A DNA stretch of 64,000 nt from NCBI GenBank assembly GCA_963838495.1, contig CAWIRC010000002.1, positions 434,001 to 498,000 of the forward strand, given 5' to 3'. The notes beneath the pieces are model-generated. The model was not told the DNA's origin. It saw only the letters and a list, made by a program, of their open reading frames with translations, and did no database searches. Positions within the stretch are counted from its first letter, which is position 1. Each line of letters opens with the position of its first letter. Positions 27,497 to 38,855 of the stretch are shown in pieces. The position numbers and the translations under genes are program-made. This DNA is from JBEKIK01 sp963838495 (GTDB lineage: Bacteria > Planctomycetota > Planctomycetia > Pirellulales > Thermoguttaceae).

Positions 27497-30400
27497 CTAT
27501 GTATGCAGCGATATAGCGTTGTCGTTTTCCGATAGTTTTTTATTCTTCCTCCTGCTTAGCCAATCGATGACGTAGAAGAACACCGGCGTGAGGAAGATGC
27601 CGAACAGCGTCACGCCGAGCATGCCGCTGAAGACGGCCGTGCCCAGCGTGCGCCGCATCTCCGCCCCGGCCCCCTCCGCGATCACCAGCGGCACCACGCC
27701 CAAGATGAACGCGAACGAGGTCATCATGATCGGCCGCAGCCGCAGCCGGCAGGCCTCCAGCGTGGCCTCCCGCCGCGCCTTGCCCGCCTCCCGCTGCTGC
27801 TTGGCAAACTCCACGATCAAGAATGGCGTTCTTGCTGGCCAGCCCCACCAGCACCACGAAGCCGATCTGCGTGAAGATGTTGACGTCCATCCGCGCCAGC
27901 GCCACCCCGGCGATCGAGCACAGCAGGCACATCGGCACCACCAGGATCACCGCCAGCGGCAGCGACCAGCTTTCGTACTGCGCGGCCAGCACCAGGAACA
28001 CCAGCACCACGGCCAGGGCGAAACACGTACATGGCCGTGTTGCCGGCCAGGATCTGCATCAGCGTCAGCTCGGTCCACTCGAGCCGCATCGCCGCGGGGC
28101 AGCTCCTGCCTCGGCCACCTTTTCCATCAGTCCGATCGCCTCGCCCGGAGCTGGTGCCCGGGGCCACGTTGCCGTTGATGGCCGCGGCCGGATACATGTT
28201 GTAGCGCGACGACCATCACCGGGCCGCTGATGTCGCGGACCCCGGCCAGCGTGCCCAGCGGCACCATCTGGCCCGGAGTCGTTGCGGACCTTCAGTTGCC
28301 GGACGTCGTCGATCGAGTGGCGGAAGCGGGCGTCGGCCTGCACGTTGACCTGCCAGGAGCGGCCGAACTCGTTGAAGTTGTTCACGTAGAGCGAGCCCAT
28401 GTAGACCTGCAGCGTGTCGAAGACGTCGCTCAGCGACACGCCCATCGACTTCGCCTTGAGCGGTCGATGTCCAGGTAGAGCCAGGGCGTGTCGGCCCGGA
28501 GGCTGGTGAACACGCCTTCCAGCCCGGGCGTGTCGTTGCCCTTGGCGACGATCCGGTCGGCGGCCGTCTGGAGTTCGCCGAGGCCGAGGTTGCCGCGGTC
28601 CTCGACCATCAAGCTTGAAGCCGCCGGCGTTGCCCAGCCCGTCGACCGGCGGGGCGCCGAAGATCGATACCAGCGGCCTCGCGCATCTCCTCCTGGCATC
28701 GCTCGCGCAGCCTGGCGGCGATGGCGTCGGCCGTCTGAGCGCTGCGCCGCGCCGCTTGTCGAACTCCTCGAGCATCACGTACATCGAGCCGAAGTTCGGG
28801 GCGTTCGCCCCCAGCAGCAGCGACTGGCCCGAAATGCCCACCGTGTGCGCCACGCCCGGCGTCTCCCGGGCCATCCGCTCGATCCGCTCGCATCACCTCT
28901 TGCGTGCGCTCGCACCGACGCCCCGTCGGGCAACTGCACGTTCACCAGCAGATAGCCCTTGTCCTGCTCGGGAATGAAGCCCGTCGGGCACGCAGCGTGA
29001 ATCCCCAATAGGTCAGGTACAGCAGCCCGCCGTAGACCAGCAGCACGATCACACTGCGTGCGCAGCAGCACGCCCACCGCCCGGCGTATAGAGGCTCGTC
29101 GAACTGGCTGAAGCCCCAGTTGAACAGCTTGAAGAACCAGCCGAACAGCCGCGTCCAAGACCACGGTCGAGCGGGTCGCGCTTCGCCCCGTGCGGCTTCA
29201 AGAGCAACGCCGCCAGCGCCGGGCTGAGCGTCAGCGAGTTGAACGCCGAGATCACCGTCGAAACGGCGATCGTCAAGGCGAACTGCCGGAAGAACTGGCC
29301 CGTGATCCCGCTGATGAACGCGCACGGCACGAACACCGCGCAGAGCACCAGCGCCACCGCGATCACCGGGCCGGTCACTTCGTCCATGGCCTTGACGGCC
29401 GCCTCGCGCGGCGGCAAGCCCCTGCGGCCAGCCACCGCTCGACGTTCTCCACCACCACGATCGCGTCGTCCACCACGATGCCGATGGCCAGCACCAGGCC
29501 GAACAGCGACAGGTTGTTCAGGCTGAAGCCCATGCCGGCCATCACGGCGAACGTGCCGACGATGGCCACGGGCACGGCGACCAGCGGGATGATCGTCGCC
29601 CGCCAGTTCTGCAGGAACACCAGCACCACGAGGGCCACCAGGATCACGCGTCGCGGAGCGTCTTGAGCACCTCGATGATCGACTCGCTGGATGAACGGCG
29701 TGGTGTCGTAGACGATCTTGTACTCGACGCCCTCGGGAAACGCGCGCCTTCAGCTCCTCCATCTTGGCGTAGACCGCCTTGGCGGTTTTGATGGCGTTGG
29801 AGCCGGGCAATTGGTAGATCGACAGGGCCACCGACGGCTCGGTGTCCAGCGTGCACGACTGGTCGTATTGCTGGGCGCCGAGTTCGAGCCGGGCCACGTC
29901 GCGGAGCCGGACCACCGTGGCGTCCTGGCTCTTGCCGGCCCGCCTGGCCGGTCTTCAGGATGATGTCGCCGAACTGCTCCGGCATCGACCAGCCGGCCCA
30001 GCGTGCTCATGGTCAACTGGAAGTTCTGGCCCGGCGGCACCGGCTGCTGGCCGATCTGGCCGGCGGCCACCTGGATGTTCTGCTCGTTCAGGGCGTTGAC
30101 CACGTCGTCGGCGCGTCATGTTGCGGGTGGCCAGCTTCTCCGGGATCGAGCCAGGCCCGCATGCTGTAGTCGCGCTGGCCCAGGAAGGTCACGTCGCCCA
30201 CGCCGGGCAGCCGCAGCAGTTCGTCCTTGATCTGGATCGTGGCGTAGTTCGACAGGTAGAGATCGTCGCGCAGATAGCGGCCCTGCGTCGTCCTTTTGTC
30301 GAGACCAGGTTGACGATCATCATGATGCTGGGCGATTTCTTCTTCACCGCCACGCCCTGCTGCTGCACGATGTCGGGGATCACCGGCATGGCCAACTGCA

Positions 30401-30735
30401 CGCGGTTCTGCACCAGCACCTGGGCGATGTTCAGGTCGGTGCCCAGCTCGAAGGTGACCGTCAGCGTGTAGGCGCCGTCGTTGGTGCACTGCGACGACAT
30501 GTAGAGCATGTTCTCCACGCCGTTGACCTGCTGCTCGATCGGCGCGGCCACCGTGTCGAGCACCAGTTGGGCGTTGGCCCCCGGATAGCTGGCCGTCACC
30601 TGCACCGTGGGCGGCGTGATGTCGGGATACTGGGCGATCGGCAGCATGAACACCGCCAAGCGCGCCGGCCAGCGTGATGACGATCGACAGCACCGCGGCG
30701 AAGATCGGACGGTGGATGAAGAAGCGGGAGAGCAC
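27497..30735 (-). pseudogene. RND efflux pump inner-membrane protein (HAE1/AcrB-like), copy 2, many frameshifts
   Basis: Joined frames give an AcrB-type protein of about 1,050 residues starting (GTG) LSRFFIHRPIFAAVLSIVI. It has PDITPPTVQVTASYPGANA, GVENMLYMSSQ, a middle segment GIVVDDAIVVVENVERWL (transmembrane segment 4 with the proton-relay Asp pair), PCAFISGITGQFFRQFALTI, and the end SFAFILGVVPLVIAEGAGAEMRRTLGTAVFSG and VFFYVIDWLSRR. These pumps exchange protons for drugs or other substrates, with an adaptor and an outer-membrane channel. It lies about 13 bases behind copy 1 on the same strand. More than ten one-base shifts occur. It is closely similar to copy 1 at DNA level (for example 27567 versus 30927). 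Confidence 0.8.
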
Positions 30736-30777
30736 GGTAGTCGAGGGTCAGTGGTTAGGGTCGGGGTCGATCAGGTC
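30736..30777. repeat. Degenerate seven-base repeat ahead of the second RND gene
   Basis: On the plus strand GGTAGTC, GAGGGTC, AGTGGTT, AGGGTCG, GGGTCGA. Read on the coding strand it is a G-poor leader that runs up to the GTG start at 30735. Confidence 0.5.
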
Positions 30778-33700
30778 GTGTCGCACGGTCGGATCGTGCG
30801 GCATGTCGCCTGAGAGTCGCGGATCGCGGCAGTACTCGCACGCGTAGGGCATCAGCACTCGCGACCGCTCCGAACGTGCTCGTGACTCGTCCGCCATGCA
30901 TACTCCGCGCTGGCTCAGCCAATCGATCACGTAGAAGAACACCGGCGTGAGGAAGATGCCGAACAGCGTCACGCCCAGCATGCCGCTGAAGACGGCCGTG
31001 CCCAGCGTGCGCCGCATCTCCGCCCCGGCCCCTTCGGCGATCACCAGCGGCACCACGCCCAGGATAAACGCGAACGAGGTCATCATGATCGGCCGCAGCC
31101 GCAGCCGGCAGGCCTCCAGCGTCGCCTCGCGCCGCGCCATGCCCGCCTCCCGCTGCTGCTTGGCGAACTCCACGATCAAGATCGCGTTCTTGCTGGCCAG
31201 GCCCACCAGCACCACGAAGCCGATCTGCGTGAAGATGTTGATGTCCATCCGCGCCAGGGCCACGCCGGCGATCGAGCACAGCAGGCACATCGGCACCACC
31301 AGGATCACCGCCAGCGGCAGCGACCAGCTTTCGTACTGGGCGGCCAGCACCAGAAACACCAGCACCACGGCCAGCACGAAACACGTACATCGGCCGTGTT
31401 GCCGGCCAGGATTCTGCATCAAGGTCAGCTCGGTCCACTCGGCAGGCCATGCGTGTCCGGCAGTTCCCGCTCGGCCAGGCTGTTGCATCAGTCGATCGCC
31501 TGGCCGGAACTGGTGCCGGGGGCCACGTTGCCGTTGATCGGCGCGGCCGGATACATGTTGTAGCGGGTGATCATCACCGGGCCGGGCACGTCGCGTGATG
31601 TTCGGCCAGCGGTGTTCAAGCGGGACCATTTCGCCGCTCGCGGTTGCGGACCTTGAGCTTGCCCGACCTCCTCGACGCGGTTGCGGAACGGCCCGTCGGC
31701 CTGGAGATTGACCTGCCAGGAGCGGCCGAACTCGTTGAAGTTGTTCACGTACAGCGAGCCCATGTAGACCTGCAGCGTGTTGAACACGTCGCTGACGCTC
31801 ACGCCCAGCGATTTGACCTTGGTGCGGTCGATGTCCACGTACAACTGCGGCGTGTTCGAGCGGAACAGGGTGAACAGCCCGACCAGGCCCGGCTGGCGGT
31901 TGCCGCGCTCGATCAGAGTGTCGGTCATCTGTTGCAGCGACTGCCGGCCCAGCGATCGCCGCGGTCCTCGACCATGAGCTTGAAGCCGCCGGCCGTGCCC
32001 AGGCCGTCCACCGGCGGGGCGCCGAACACGCCCACCACCGCCTCCGGGAATTTCTCGTAGCACAGCCTCCGCAGCCGGGCGGCGATCGCCTTGTCGTGCA
32101 GCGCGCGGTCGTGCCGCTCGTCGAACGGCTTGAGAATGCACGAACATCGAACCGAAATTCGGCGCGTTGGCCTGCAACAGAATCGACTGGCCCGACACCG
32201 CCAGCGTGTGCGCCACGCCGGGCATCGATCGGGCGAGCTCGTCGAGCTGGGCGATCACCTCCTGCGTGCGCTGCACCGACGCCCCGTCGGGCAACTGCAC
32301 GTTCACCAGCAGATAGCCCTTGTCCTGCTCGGGAATGAAGCCGGCGGGCATCCGCGTGAAGCCCCACCAGGTCAACACCAGCAAGCCCGCCGTAAACCAG
32401 CAGCACGATCAAGCTGCCGCGCAGCAGCAGCCCCACCATCCGCGTGTACAGGTCGGTCGATCAGTCGAAACCCCCAGTTGAACAGGCTGTGAAAAACCAG
32501 CCACGAGCAGTCAATGCCCGGATCCGAGCAGCGGCCGTGCAGACCGCCGTCGGCAGCGCGTCGCTTCGATGCCGTGCGGCTTCAGCAGCAGCGCGGCCAG
32601 CGCCGGACTGAGCGTCAGCGAGTTGAAGGCCGAGATCACCGTCGAGACGGCGATCGTCAAGGCGAACTGCCGGAAAAACTGCCCCGTGATGCCGCTGATG
32701 AACGCGCAAGGCACGAACACCGCGCACAGCACCAGCGCCACGGCGATCACCGGGCCGGTCACTTCTTCCATGGCCTTGATCGCCGCCTCTCGCGGCGGCA
32801 AGCCCTGCGGCCAGCCACCGCTCCACGTTCTCCACCACCACGATCGCGTCGTCCACCACGATGCCGATGGCCAGCACCAGGCCGAACAGCGAGAGGTTGT
32901 TCAGGCTGAAGCCCATGCGCCGCCATCACGGCGAACGTGCCCACGATGGCCACCGGCACGGCGACCAGCGGAATGATCGTCGCCCGCCAGTTCTGCAGGA
33001 ACACCAGCACCACGATGGCCACCAGGATCATGGCGTCGCGGAGCGTCTTGAGCACCTCGCACGATCGACTCGCGGATGAACGGCGTGGTGTCGTAGTCGA
33101 TACTGGTAGTCGAGCCCCTCGGGAAAACTCTGCTTCAGCTCCTCCATCTTTTTGCGGATGCCGTCGGCCGGTATCGAGCGCGTTGGCCGTGGGCGTCTGG
33201 AAGACGGCCAGGCCGACCGACGGCATGCCCGTCCATACAGGCACGCCTGGTCGTATTGCTGGGCGCCGAGCTCGATCCGGGCCACGTCGCGGAGCCGCAC
33301 CACCGGCGCGTCCGTGCTGCCCGGCGCCGGCAAGCCGGTCTTGACGACGATCTCGCCGAACTGTTCCGGCTCGACCAGCCGGCCCAGGGCGGTAAAGGTC
33401 GGCTGGAAATCCTGCCCGGCCGCCGTAGGCGGCTGGCCGAGCTGCCCGGCCACCACCTGGTTGTTCTGCTCCTGGACCGCCGTGCACCACGTCGTTGGCG
33501 GTCATGTTCCGAGCGGCCAGCTTCTCCGGATCGAGCCAGACCCGGATGCTGTAGTCCCGCTCGCCCAGGAAGGTCACGTCGCTCACGCCCGGCAGGCGCA
33601 GCAGCTCGTCGCGGACGTGGAGCATGGCGTAGTTCGACAGGTACAAGGTGTCGTAGCGGCCGTCGGGCGAGAAGAGGTTGACCGCCATCAGGATGCTGGG

Positions 33701-34112
33701 CGTCTTCTTCTTGATGTTGACGCCCTGCTGCTGCACCTGGTCGGGCAACTGCGGCATGGCCAACTGCACGCGGTTCTGCACCTGCACCAGGGCGATCTTC
33801 AGAGTCGGTGCCCAGCTCGAACGTCACCGTCAGCACGTAGGCGCCGTCGTTGGTGCACTGCGACGACATGTAGAGCATGTTCTCCACGCCGTTGACCTGC
33901 TGCTCGATCGGCGCGGCCACGGTGTCGGCCACCACCTGGGCGTTGGCCCCGGGATAAGAGCACGACACCTGCACCGTCGGCGGCGTGATGTCGGGATACT
34001 GGGCGATCGGCAGCGACGGTATCGCCACCGCCCCGGCCAGCACGATGACGATCGACAGCACCGCGGCGAAGATCGGCCGGTCGATGAAGAAGCGGGAGAT
34101 CATGGATGCCAC
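30748..34112 (-). pseudogene. RND efflux pump inner-membrane protein (HAE1/AcrB-like), copy 1, many frameshifts
   Basis: The start MASMISRFFIDRPIFAAVLS (34112; Met at 34100 possible) leads into PSLPIAQYPDITPPTVQVSC and GVENMLYMSSQCTNDGAYVL. Later fragments include GIVVDDAIVVVENVERWLA, FVPCAFISGITGQFFRQF, a porter segment with VHGLGTAGGFKL-like sequence, VNVQLPDGASVQRTQEVI, and the C-terminal membrane half with LVGLASKNAILIVEFAKQQREAG. The reading continues about 45 residues past the second-pump homology (ending DLIDPDPNH), probably because of repeat DNA or a shift. At least ten frameshifts are present. It is the second gene of the adaptor-pump-pump operon and a tandem paralogue of copy 2. Confidence 0.8.
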
Positions 34113-34122
34113 CTGTCAGCGA

Positions 34123-35451
34123 TCAGGGCATCTGGGTCGGCCGGCGGCTTGGCATCGGCGGGCTTTGTTTTCGGCAGATTTCGTCATCCGCCTTGGCGAC
34201 ATCATCCGCCGTCTTATTGTCGGCCGGTTTCATTTCCGGCGGCCGCGTGTTCTCCCTGCTTCGCCGCCCCAGGTCCGGCCAAGGTCCGCATGTCGACCTC
34301 GTCGGCTTGCACCTCGCATCCCCGGCCGGATCCGCTGAAGCCCGTTGACCACCACCCGGTCGCCGGCTTTCAGCCCCTCTTCGATCGCTTGCAGGCCGTC
34401 GAACACCATCCCCAGCTTCACCCGGCGATAGGCGACCTTGTTGTCCTTGTCGACGACGTAGACGAACTTCTGTCCCTGGTCGGTGCCGATCGCCCGCTCG
34501 CGTGACCAGCAGCACCTTGATGCGGCAGGCTCATCCGCAGGCGGACCCGCACGAACAGGCCCGGCGTCAGCATCGGCGGCGACTCGCGAGGCTTGTACGG
34601 ATTGTCGAAACATGCCCCGGACCAGGATGCGTGCCGGTCTGCGGATCGACCGTGTTGTTGACGAAGTCGAGCGTGCCCGTGCAAGCGGGAACTTGCCGCT
34701 CCACGTCGTCGGCCAGCCCCATCTGGACCTCGACACATCTGTCGACGCTATGCGTTGCAATCGATCCCCTCGCGGATCATCTTCTGGAGCCGCAGCACCG
34801 TCGGCTCCTCGATGTTGAAGTAGGCGTACATCGGATCGATCGACATGATCGTGGTCAGCAGCGTGCGTGTCGGCGTTGACCAGGTTCCCGGCGTCAGCAA
34901 CGTGCGGCTGATCTTGCCCGTCAATCGGCGCGGTGATGCGGGTGAACTCGAGGTTCAATTGGCCGTGCTCGACTTGGGCCTGGGCCGCCTTCATCGCGCC
35001 GATGTTCTCCGCCTGCTGGGCCACGTACTGGTCGAGGTCCTGTTGGCTGCCGGCCCCCTTCTCGGCAAGCTTCGTGTAGCGATCCACCTGGATGTCCAAC
35101 AGCTTCTTCTCCGCCTCCAGCTGCTCCACCACTGCCCATTGGCCTGATCCAGGTCCGCCTGGAACGGCCGGGGATCGATCTGGTAGAGCAGATCGCCTTC
35201 CTTGACGATGTCGCCGTCCTTGAAGTTCACCTTGACCAGGTAGCCGCTTACCCGCGCCGGATGTCAACCGTGCTGATCGCGTCGGTCCGTCCGGTAAAAT
35301 CCTCATAATCGCTAACCTCGCGGGCAATCGGCCTGCTCACCGTAACCTTCGGCACAGGCGGCGGCGCAAGCGGCGGCGCCTGGCTGCATCCCCCCAAAAA
35401 AATCGCTAATAACAGGCATAACAAGGCGTAACTTCGACGCAACATGGACAT
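34123..35451 (-). pseudogene. RND periplasmic adaptor (membrane-fusion lipoprotein), frameshifted
   Basis: The N-terminus MSMLRRSYALLCLLLAIFLGGC is a lipoprotein signal with a lipobox ending LGGC, so the protein should be lipid-anchored. Fragments in different frames include VKVNFKDGDIVKEGDLLYQIDPRPFQADLDQA (lipoyl-like hinge, with at least one shift), a coiled-coil hairpin with QLEAEKKLLDIQVDRYTKLAEKGAGSQQDLDQY, and a C-terminal region with KFVYVVDKDNKVAYRRVKLG and GDRVVVNGLQRIRPGM. This is the HlyD/AcrA layout. The exact stop is uncertain because two frames compete after the last motif. It is first in the operon with two RND pumps; no outer-membrane channel gene is present in the window. 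Confidence 0.8.
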
Positions 35452-35522
35452 AACCTGCGAATCCTATTGAAGATACACTCGGGGTTAGCACTATTTCAAC
35501 AAGCAATTATAGGATAGAATTA

Positions 35523-35582
35523 GGAGCTTTCCGAAAGCTCCCATCTCGCGTAAGAAATCAGAGCCGGGGCGTGTCGCCCCGG
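35523..35582. repeat. Two palindromes upstream of the efflux operon
   Basis: GGAGCTTT-CCG-AAAGCTCC (35523-35541) and CCGGGGCG-TGT-CGCCCCGG (35564-35582). The second and its flank AAATC-GAGCC recur at 57516. Nothing else is recognised in 35452-35747. Confidence 0.7.
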
Positions 35583-35747
35583 TAAACAGGCTAAATCTCG
35601 ACCACCGCCTCCGTTGCGATTGTATAGGACGACTTTTTCATTTATCCCCCAGTTTCGCACCAATGGCGGTTGCCTCTAATGACTGTTAAACTTGTTATTT
35701 TAATCCCAGTTGACCCGCCGCGCCGTTTTCTTGGTCCATAGTTTAAT

Positions 35748-36987
35748 ATGCACGTTATTCTGTTCGAAGACGAAATTGTTGAACAGCTTTATCCGGTTAC
35801 CTTGGGACGCCCGGCGTTCCAGGTAACCTGCGGAAGTTATCGGCTCGTGGACCTGGCGGCCCGCTTAGGCGACGGCCTGCGGGCGATTGTCCGCCCCCAT
35901 TTGCACGCCGTCCTGTCCGCCGATTCCCCCGAACTCTTCGCTCCGCTCGAAACGCAGCCGCAGCCGACATTGCTGCTCAACGCCCGGCTAATCCCGGCGC
36001 TGAAGCGTCATCGATCGCCTGAAGAAACTCATCACCTCTGGCCGGCCGGCAATTGTACGCTCTGGCAATAGCGTCGCCGCCATACTCCTCGGACCCGAAC
36101 ACTCGCTGCCGCCAAGCGACGACGCCCCCGCTAACCTCTCCGCCTGGATCGAAGAACTGCAACTCCCCGCTGTCGATCTTGATTTGCCTCTTTTGGAATA
36201 TCCCCACGAACTGATCCGCTGGAACATGCAAATCCTCGAAGAAAACCTCGCCGACCGGATTTCCCGCGGCGAGTACCAAGAGATTGCCGACGGCCTGTTC
36301 GCCGCCTCCGGCGCAAGTCTGGGACAATACTGCGTGGTCGATGCCGCCAACGGGCCGGTCGTCTTGGAAAAAGACTCCGCCGTAGGGCCCTTCTGCTATC
36401 TCAGCGGTCCGGTCCACGTCGGCCCGCGCTCCCGCGTCAACGAACACGCCGCCCTAAAGGACTTCGTCACCCTCGGACACACCTGCAAAATCGGCGGCGA
36501 AGTCGAGGCCTCCATCATCGAACCCCTGACCAACAAGCAGCACCACGGCTTCCTCGGCCACAGCTATTTGGGCTCCTGGATCAACCTCGGCGCAGGCACC
36601 TCAAACTCCGACCTGAAAAACACCTACGGCACGGTAAGCATGGAATACCGCGGCCAAAAAGTTGACACCGGCATGCAACTCCTCGGCTGCATTATCGGCG
36701 ATTACGCCAAAACCGCCATCAACACCGGCATCTTCACCGGCAAAACCATCGGCGTCTGCTCGATGCTCTACGGATTGGTCACCACCAACGTGCCCAGCTT
36801 CTCCAACTATGCCCGCTCATTCGGCCAGGTGACCGAGGCCCCGCCCGACGTGATGATCACCGCCCAAGCCCGCATGTTCGCCCGCCGAAACGTCCCCCAG
36901 CGCCCCTGCGACGCCCAACTCATCCGCGACATGTACGCCCTCACCCGCCACGAAGGCCAACTCCCCAGCCAGCCGCCTGTGCTATGA
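35748..36987 (+). CDS. GlmU-like sugar nucleotidyltransferase, one frameshift
   Basis: The N-terminal part (MHVILFEDEIVEQLYPVTLGRPAFQVTCG) matches the NTP_transf_4 type 'putative sugar nucleotidyltransferase', and the C-terminal 250 residues form a left-handed beta-helix with repeated hexapeptides (GPFCYLSGPVHVGPRSRVNEHA, KIGGEVEASIIEPLTNKQ, GHSYLGSWINLGAGTSNSD). Such proteins resemble GlmU and are thought to make nucleotide sugars, but acyltransferase and transferase activity are unproven. The frame shifts at 36006-36008, between ALKR and VIDRLKKLITSGRPAIV. The last codons overlap the convergent rsmE by six bases. Confidence 0.75.
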
Positions 36988-37749
36988 TGCGTGATAGGCA
37001 ATCGTGATCATGGCAACCATGAACACCGCCGCGGTTTCGATCCGCAGCGTGCGCCGTCCCAGGTCCACGATCTGCCAACCCGCTTTCGCGGCCAGCGCCG
37101 CTTCATCGTCGGTGAATCCACCCTCCGGCCCGACCGCCAAATAAACCTCCGCCGGCATCTCATCCGATTCCGTAGGGTTCATGAAATGCACCATCTTATC
37201 GGCATTGTCGCTGCGTTGCACGCCCCCTATCGCGTCTTCCACCCGCAGATGCGCAAGCAAGCGCCACGGCTTTCCCTGCGTCGCGTCGATGTATTCGGAA
37301 AACTCAAGCGGCTCGGCGATTTCCATCAGCCGGTTCCGCCTGCATTGTTTCGAGGCCTCGATAACCGTCCGCCGCAAACGTTCAAGAGCCTGCTGAACCG
37401 GCTGGGCCACCGCCCGCTGCGTCCTGAGCGGCACTACCCGGCCGACGCCCAATTCCACCGCCTTTTCCACCAGCCATTTCTGCCGCTCCCCCTTGGGCAA
37501 CGCCACGCCAAGTGTCAAGCCAAATGGCAATTCCCTATCCACCTCCTCCCGCCCAAGCACGCTAAGATCAACCCCGTTACGCCCCATCCGCTCCACCCTG
37601 GCCGGAAACTCGCACCCGCCGCCGTCGAACAAAATCACCTTTGTCCCCCGGCGCGCCCGCATCACATTAATAAGATGATGCGCCTCCGCTCCGCTTAGAG
37701 TCACTTGCTCGCCGGTAATCGGGGTTTCTACATAATAACGATCGGGCAT
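36982..37749 (-). CDS. rsmE: 16S rRNA (uracil-1498-N3)-methyltransferase RsmE
   Basis: The 255-residue SPOUT-family methyltransferase has the N-terminal PUA-like part (GAEAHHLINVMRARRG), the segment VALPKGERQKWLVEKAVELG, the SAM-binding knot region AVGPEGGFTDDE and the end LGRRTLRIETAAV. It methylates N3 of U1498 in the small-subunit rRNA. It is intact. The start at 37749 follows directly after heptamer repeat DNA (37754-37795) without a Shine-Dalgarno. Confidence 0.93.
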   Translation of the reverse strand: MPDRYYVETPITGEQVTLSGAEAHHLINVMRARRGTKVILFDGGGCEFPARVERMGRNGVDLSVLGREEVDRELPFGLTLGVALPKGERQKWLVEKAVELGVGRVVPLRTQRAVAQPVQQALERLRRTVIEASKQCRRNRLMEIAEPLEFSEYIDATQGKPWRLLAHLRVEDAIGGVQRSDNADKMVHFMNPTESDEMPAEVYLAVGPEGGFTDDEAALAAKAGWQIVDLGRRTLRIETAAVFMVAMITIAYHAS

Positions 37750-37753
37750 TGTA

Positions 37754-37795
37754 GCAGGCAGTGGACAATGGTTGGTGGACAGTGGGCAGTGGGCA
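37754..37795. repeat. Seven-base tandem repeat next to the rsmE start
   Basis: Plus-strand heptamers GCAGGCA, GTGGACA, ATGGTTG, GTGGACA, GTGGGCA, GTGGGCA. On the rsmE strand these read CCACTGC/CCACTGT words, like those before the oxidoreductase at 9342. Confidence 0.85.
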
Positions 37796-37822
37796 AGCCC
37801 ATGGGTTGCAACCCATGGGCTT
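37795..37822. repeat. Perfect 28-base palindrome, second copy
   Basis: The arm AAGCCCATGGGTTG and its exact complement. Differs from 7248-7275 by a paired C-G to T-A change. It abuts the heptamer tract. Confidence 0.85.
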
Positions 37823-37989
37823 AACGTAACTTACGCATCAAGTTCCTTATCCGATTGTACCGAATACAGAAATGATACGGGAAGAACTAAATTGTTAAAT
37901 ATTTGTTATGCTGTCTATTTTTCCCATACTCCCCCGGTTATCCAAAACATAGGGGAATTAGATAAACAGCTAAAGGAGGCCGAAGTCCG

Positions 37990-38798
37990 ATGTACCAATC
38001 ACACTGGGATTTACGGGAATCGCCGTTTCAAGGCGATTCGGCCATGCAATTTTTGCATCAAAGCCCCACGCACGAAGAGGCCCTCGCCCGCTTGCAGTTC
38101 CTCACCGATAATCATCGCCGTCTGGGATTGTTGCTTGGGGCCTCTGGCAGCGGCAAATCGTTGCTCTTGGATGTCTTTACCCAGCAACTTCGCCGCCGCG
38201 GCCGGCCCGTGGTTAAGATCGGACTTTTGGGCCTCGAGCCCGGCGAATTCCTTTTTCTCCTGGCGGCCGGTCTGAAATTGAATTTCGAGCCCTCCGCATC
38301 GCCTCTCGCCCTGTGGCGGGCGATTGCCGACCGGCTCGCCGAATTCCATTATCAAAAACTGGAAACCGTCATCCTCCTTGACGACGCCGACTGCGCCGAC
38401 GACCGGGTGCTTGCCCAAGTGGCCCGGCTCGCCTGCTGCGATCCGTCGAATCAATCGCGCCTGACGTTGATCCTTGCCGTGCGCGGAGAAAACATTCGAC
38501 GCCTGGGCGACCGCCTCCTCGAACTGGCCGAACTGCGCATCGACCTGGAGCCTTGGGACCGGGCCGGCACCGCGAATTTCCTCAACTCGTCACTTGCACA
38601 ATCCGGAGCCCGCGCCCGCTCTTTTCCCAGTCGGCCATCGACTGCTTGCACGAGCTTGCACACGGCACACCCCGCCGCGCCGCCCAACTCGCCGACTTGT
38701 CGCTCATCGCCGGCGCCGGGGCAAATCTCCCGCAAATCAATGCCGACGTCGTGCAATCGGTATATCACGAACTGGGAGCCGCGGAATTCATTAGTTAG
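37990..38798 (+). CDS. ExeA-like AAA ATPase, one frameshift
   Basis: The protein starts MYQSHWDLRESPFQ, the usual opening of ExeA/general-secretion AAA ATPases, with Walker A GASGSGKS (about residues 50-57) and Walker B VILLDDAD. After FLNSSLAQSG the frame shifts (near 38590-38640) and continues as LFSQSAIDCLHELAHGTPRRAAQLADLSLIAGAGA to the stop at 38798, the C-terminal winged-helix of the family. These ATPases drive assembly of secretion or pilus components or act on peptidoglycan-linked proteins. It seems to stand alone here, without neighbouring secretion genes. Confidence 0.8.
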
Positions 38799-38826
38799 CG
38801 GCGACAGCAGTCGGATCGGAACTGTA

Positions 38827-38854
38827 AACCGATTACCGAAAACCGAAAACCTTT
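38827..38854. repeat. Seven-base tandem repeat, word near AACCGAA
   Basis: AACCGAT, TACCGAA, AACCGAA, AACCTTT fill the gap between two convergent genes. Confidence 0.65.
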
Positions 38855-38855
38855 C

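Noticed and set aside
30947..31537. A 196-codon plus-strand frame that occurs in both RND copies
   Set aside because: It is the antisense of the conserved C-terminal half of the pump; duplication of the pump explains its presence in both copies.
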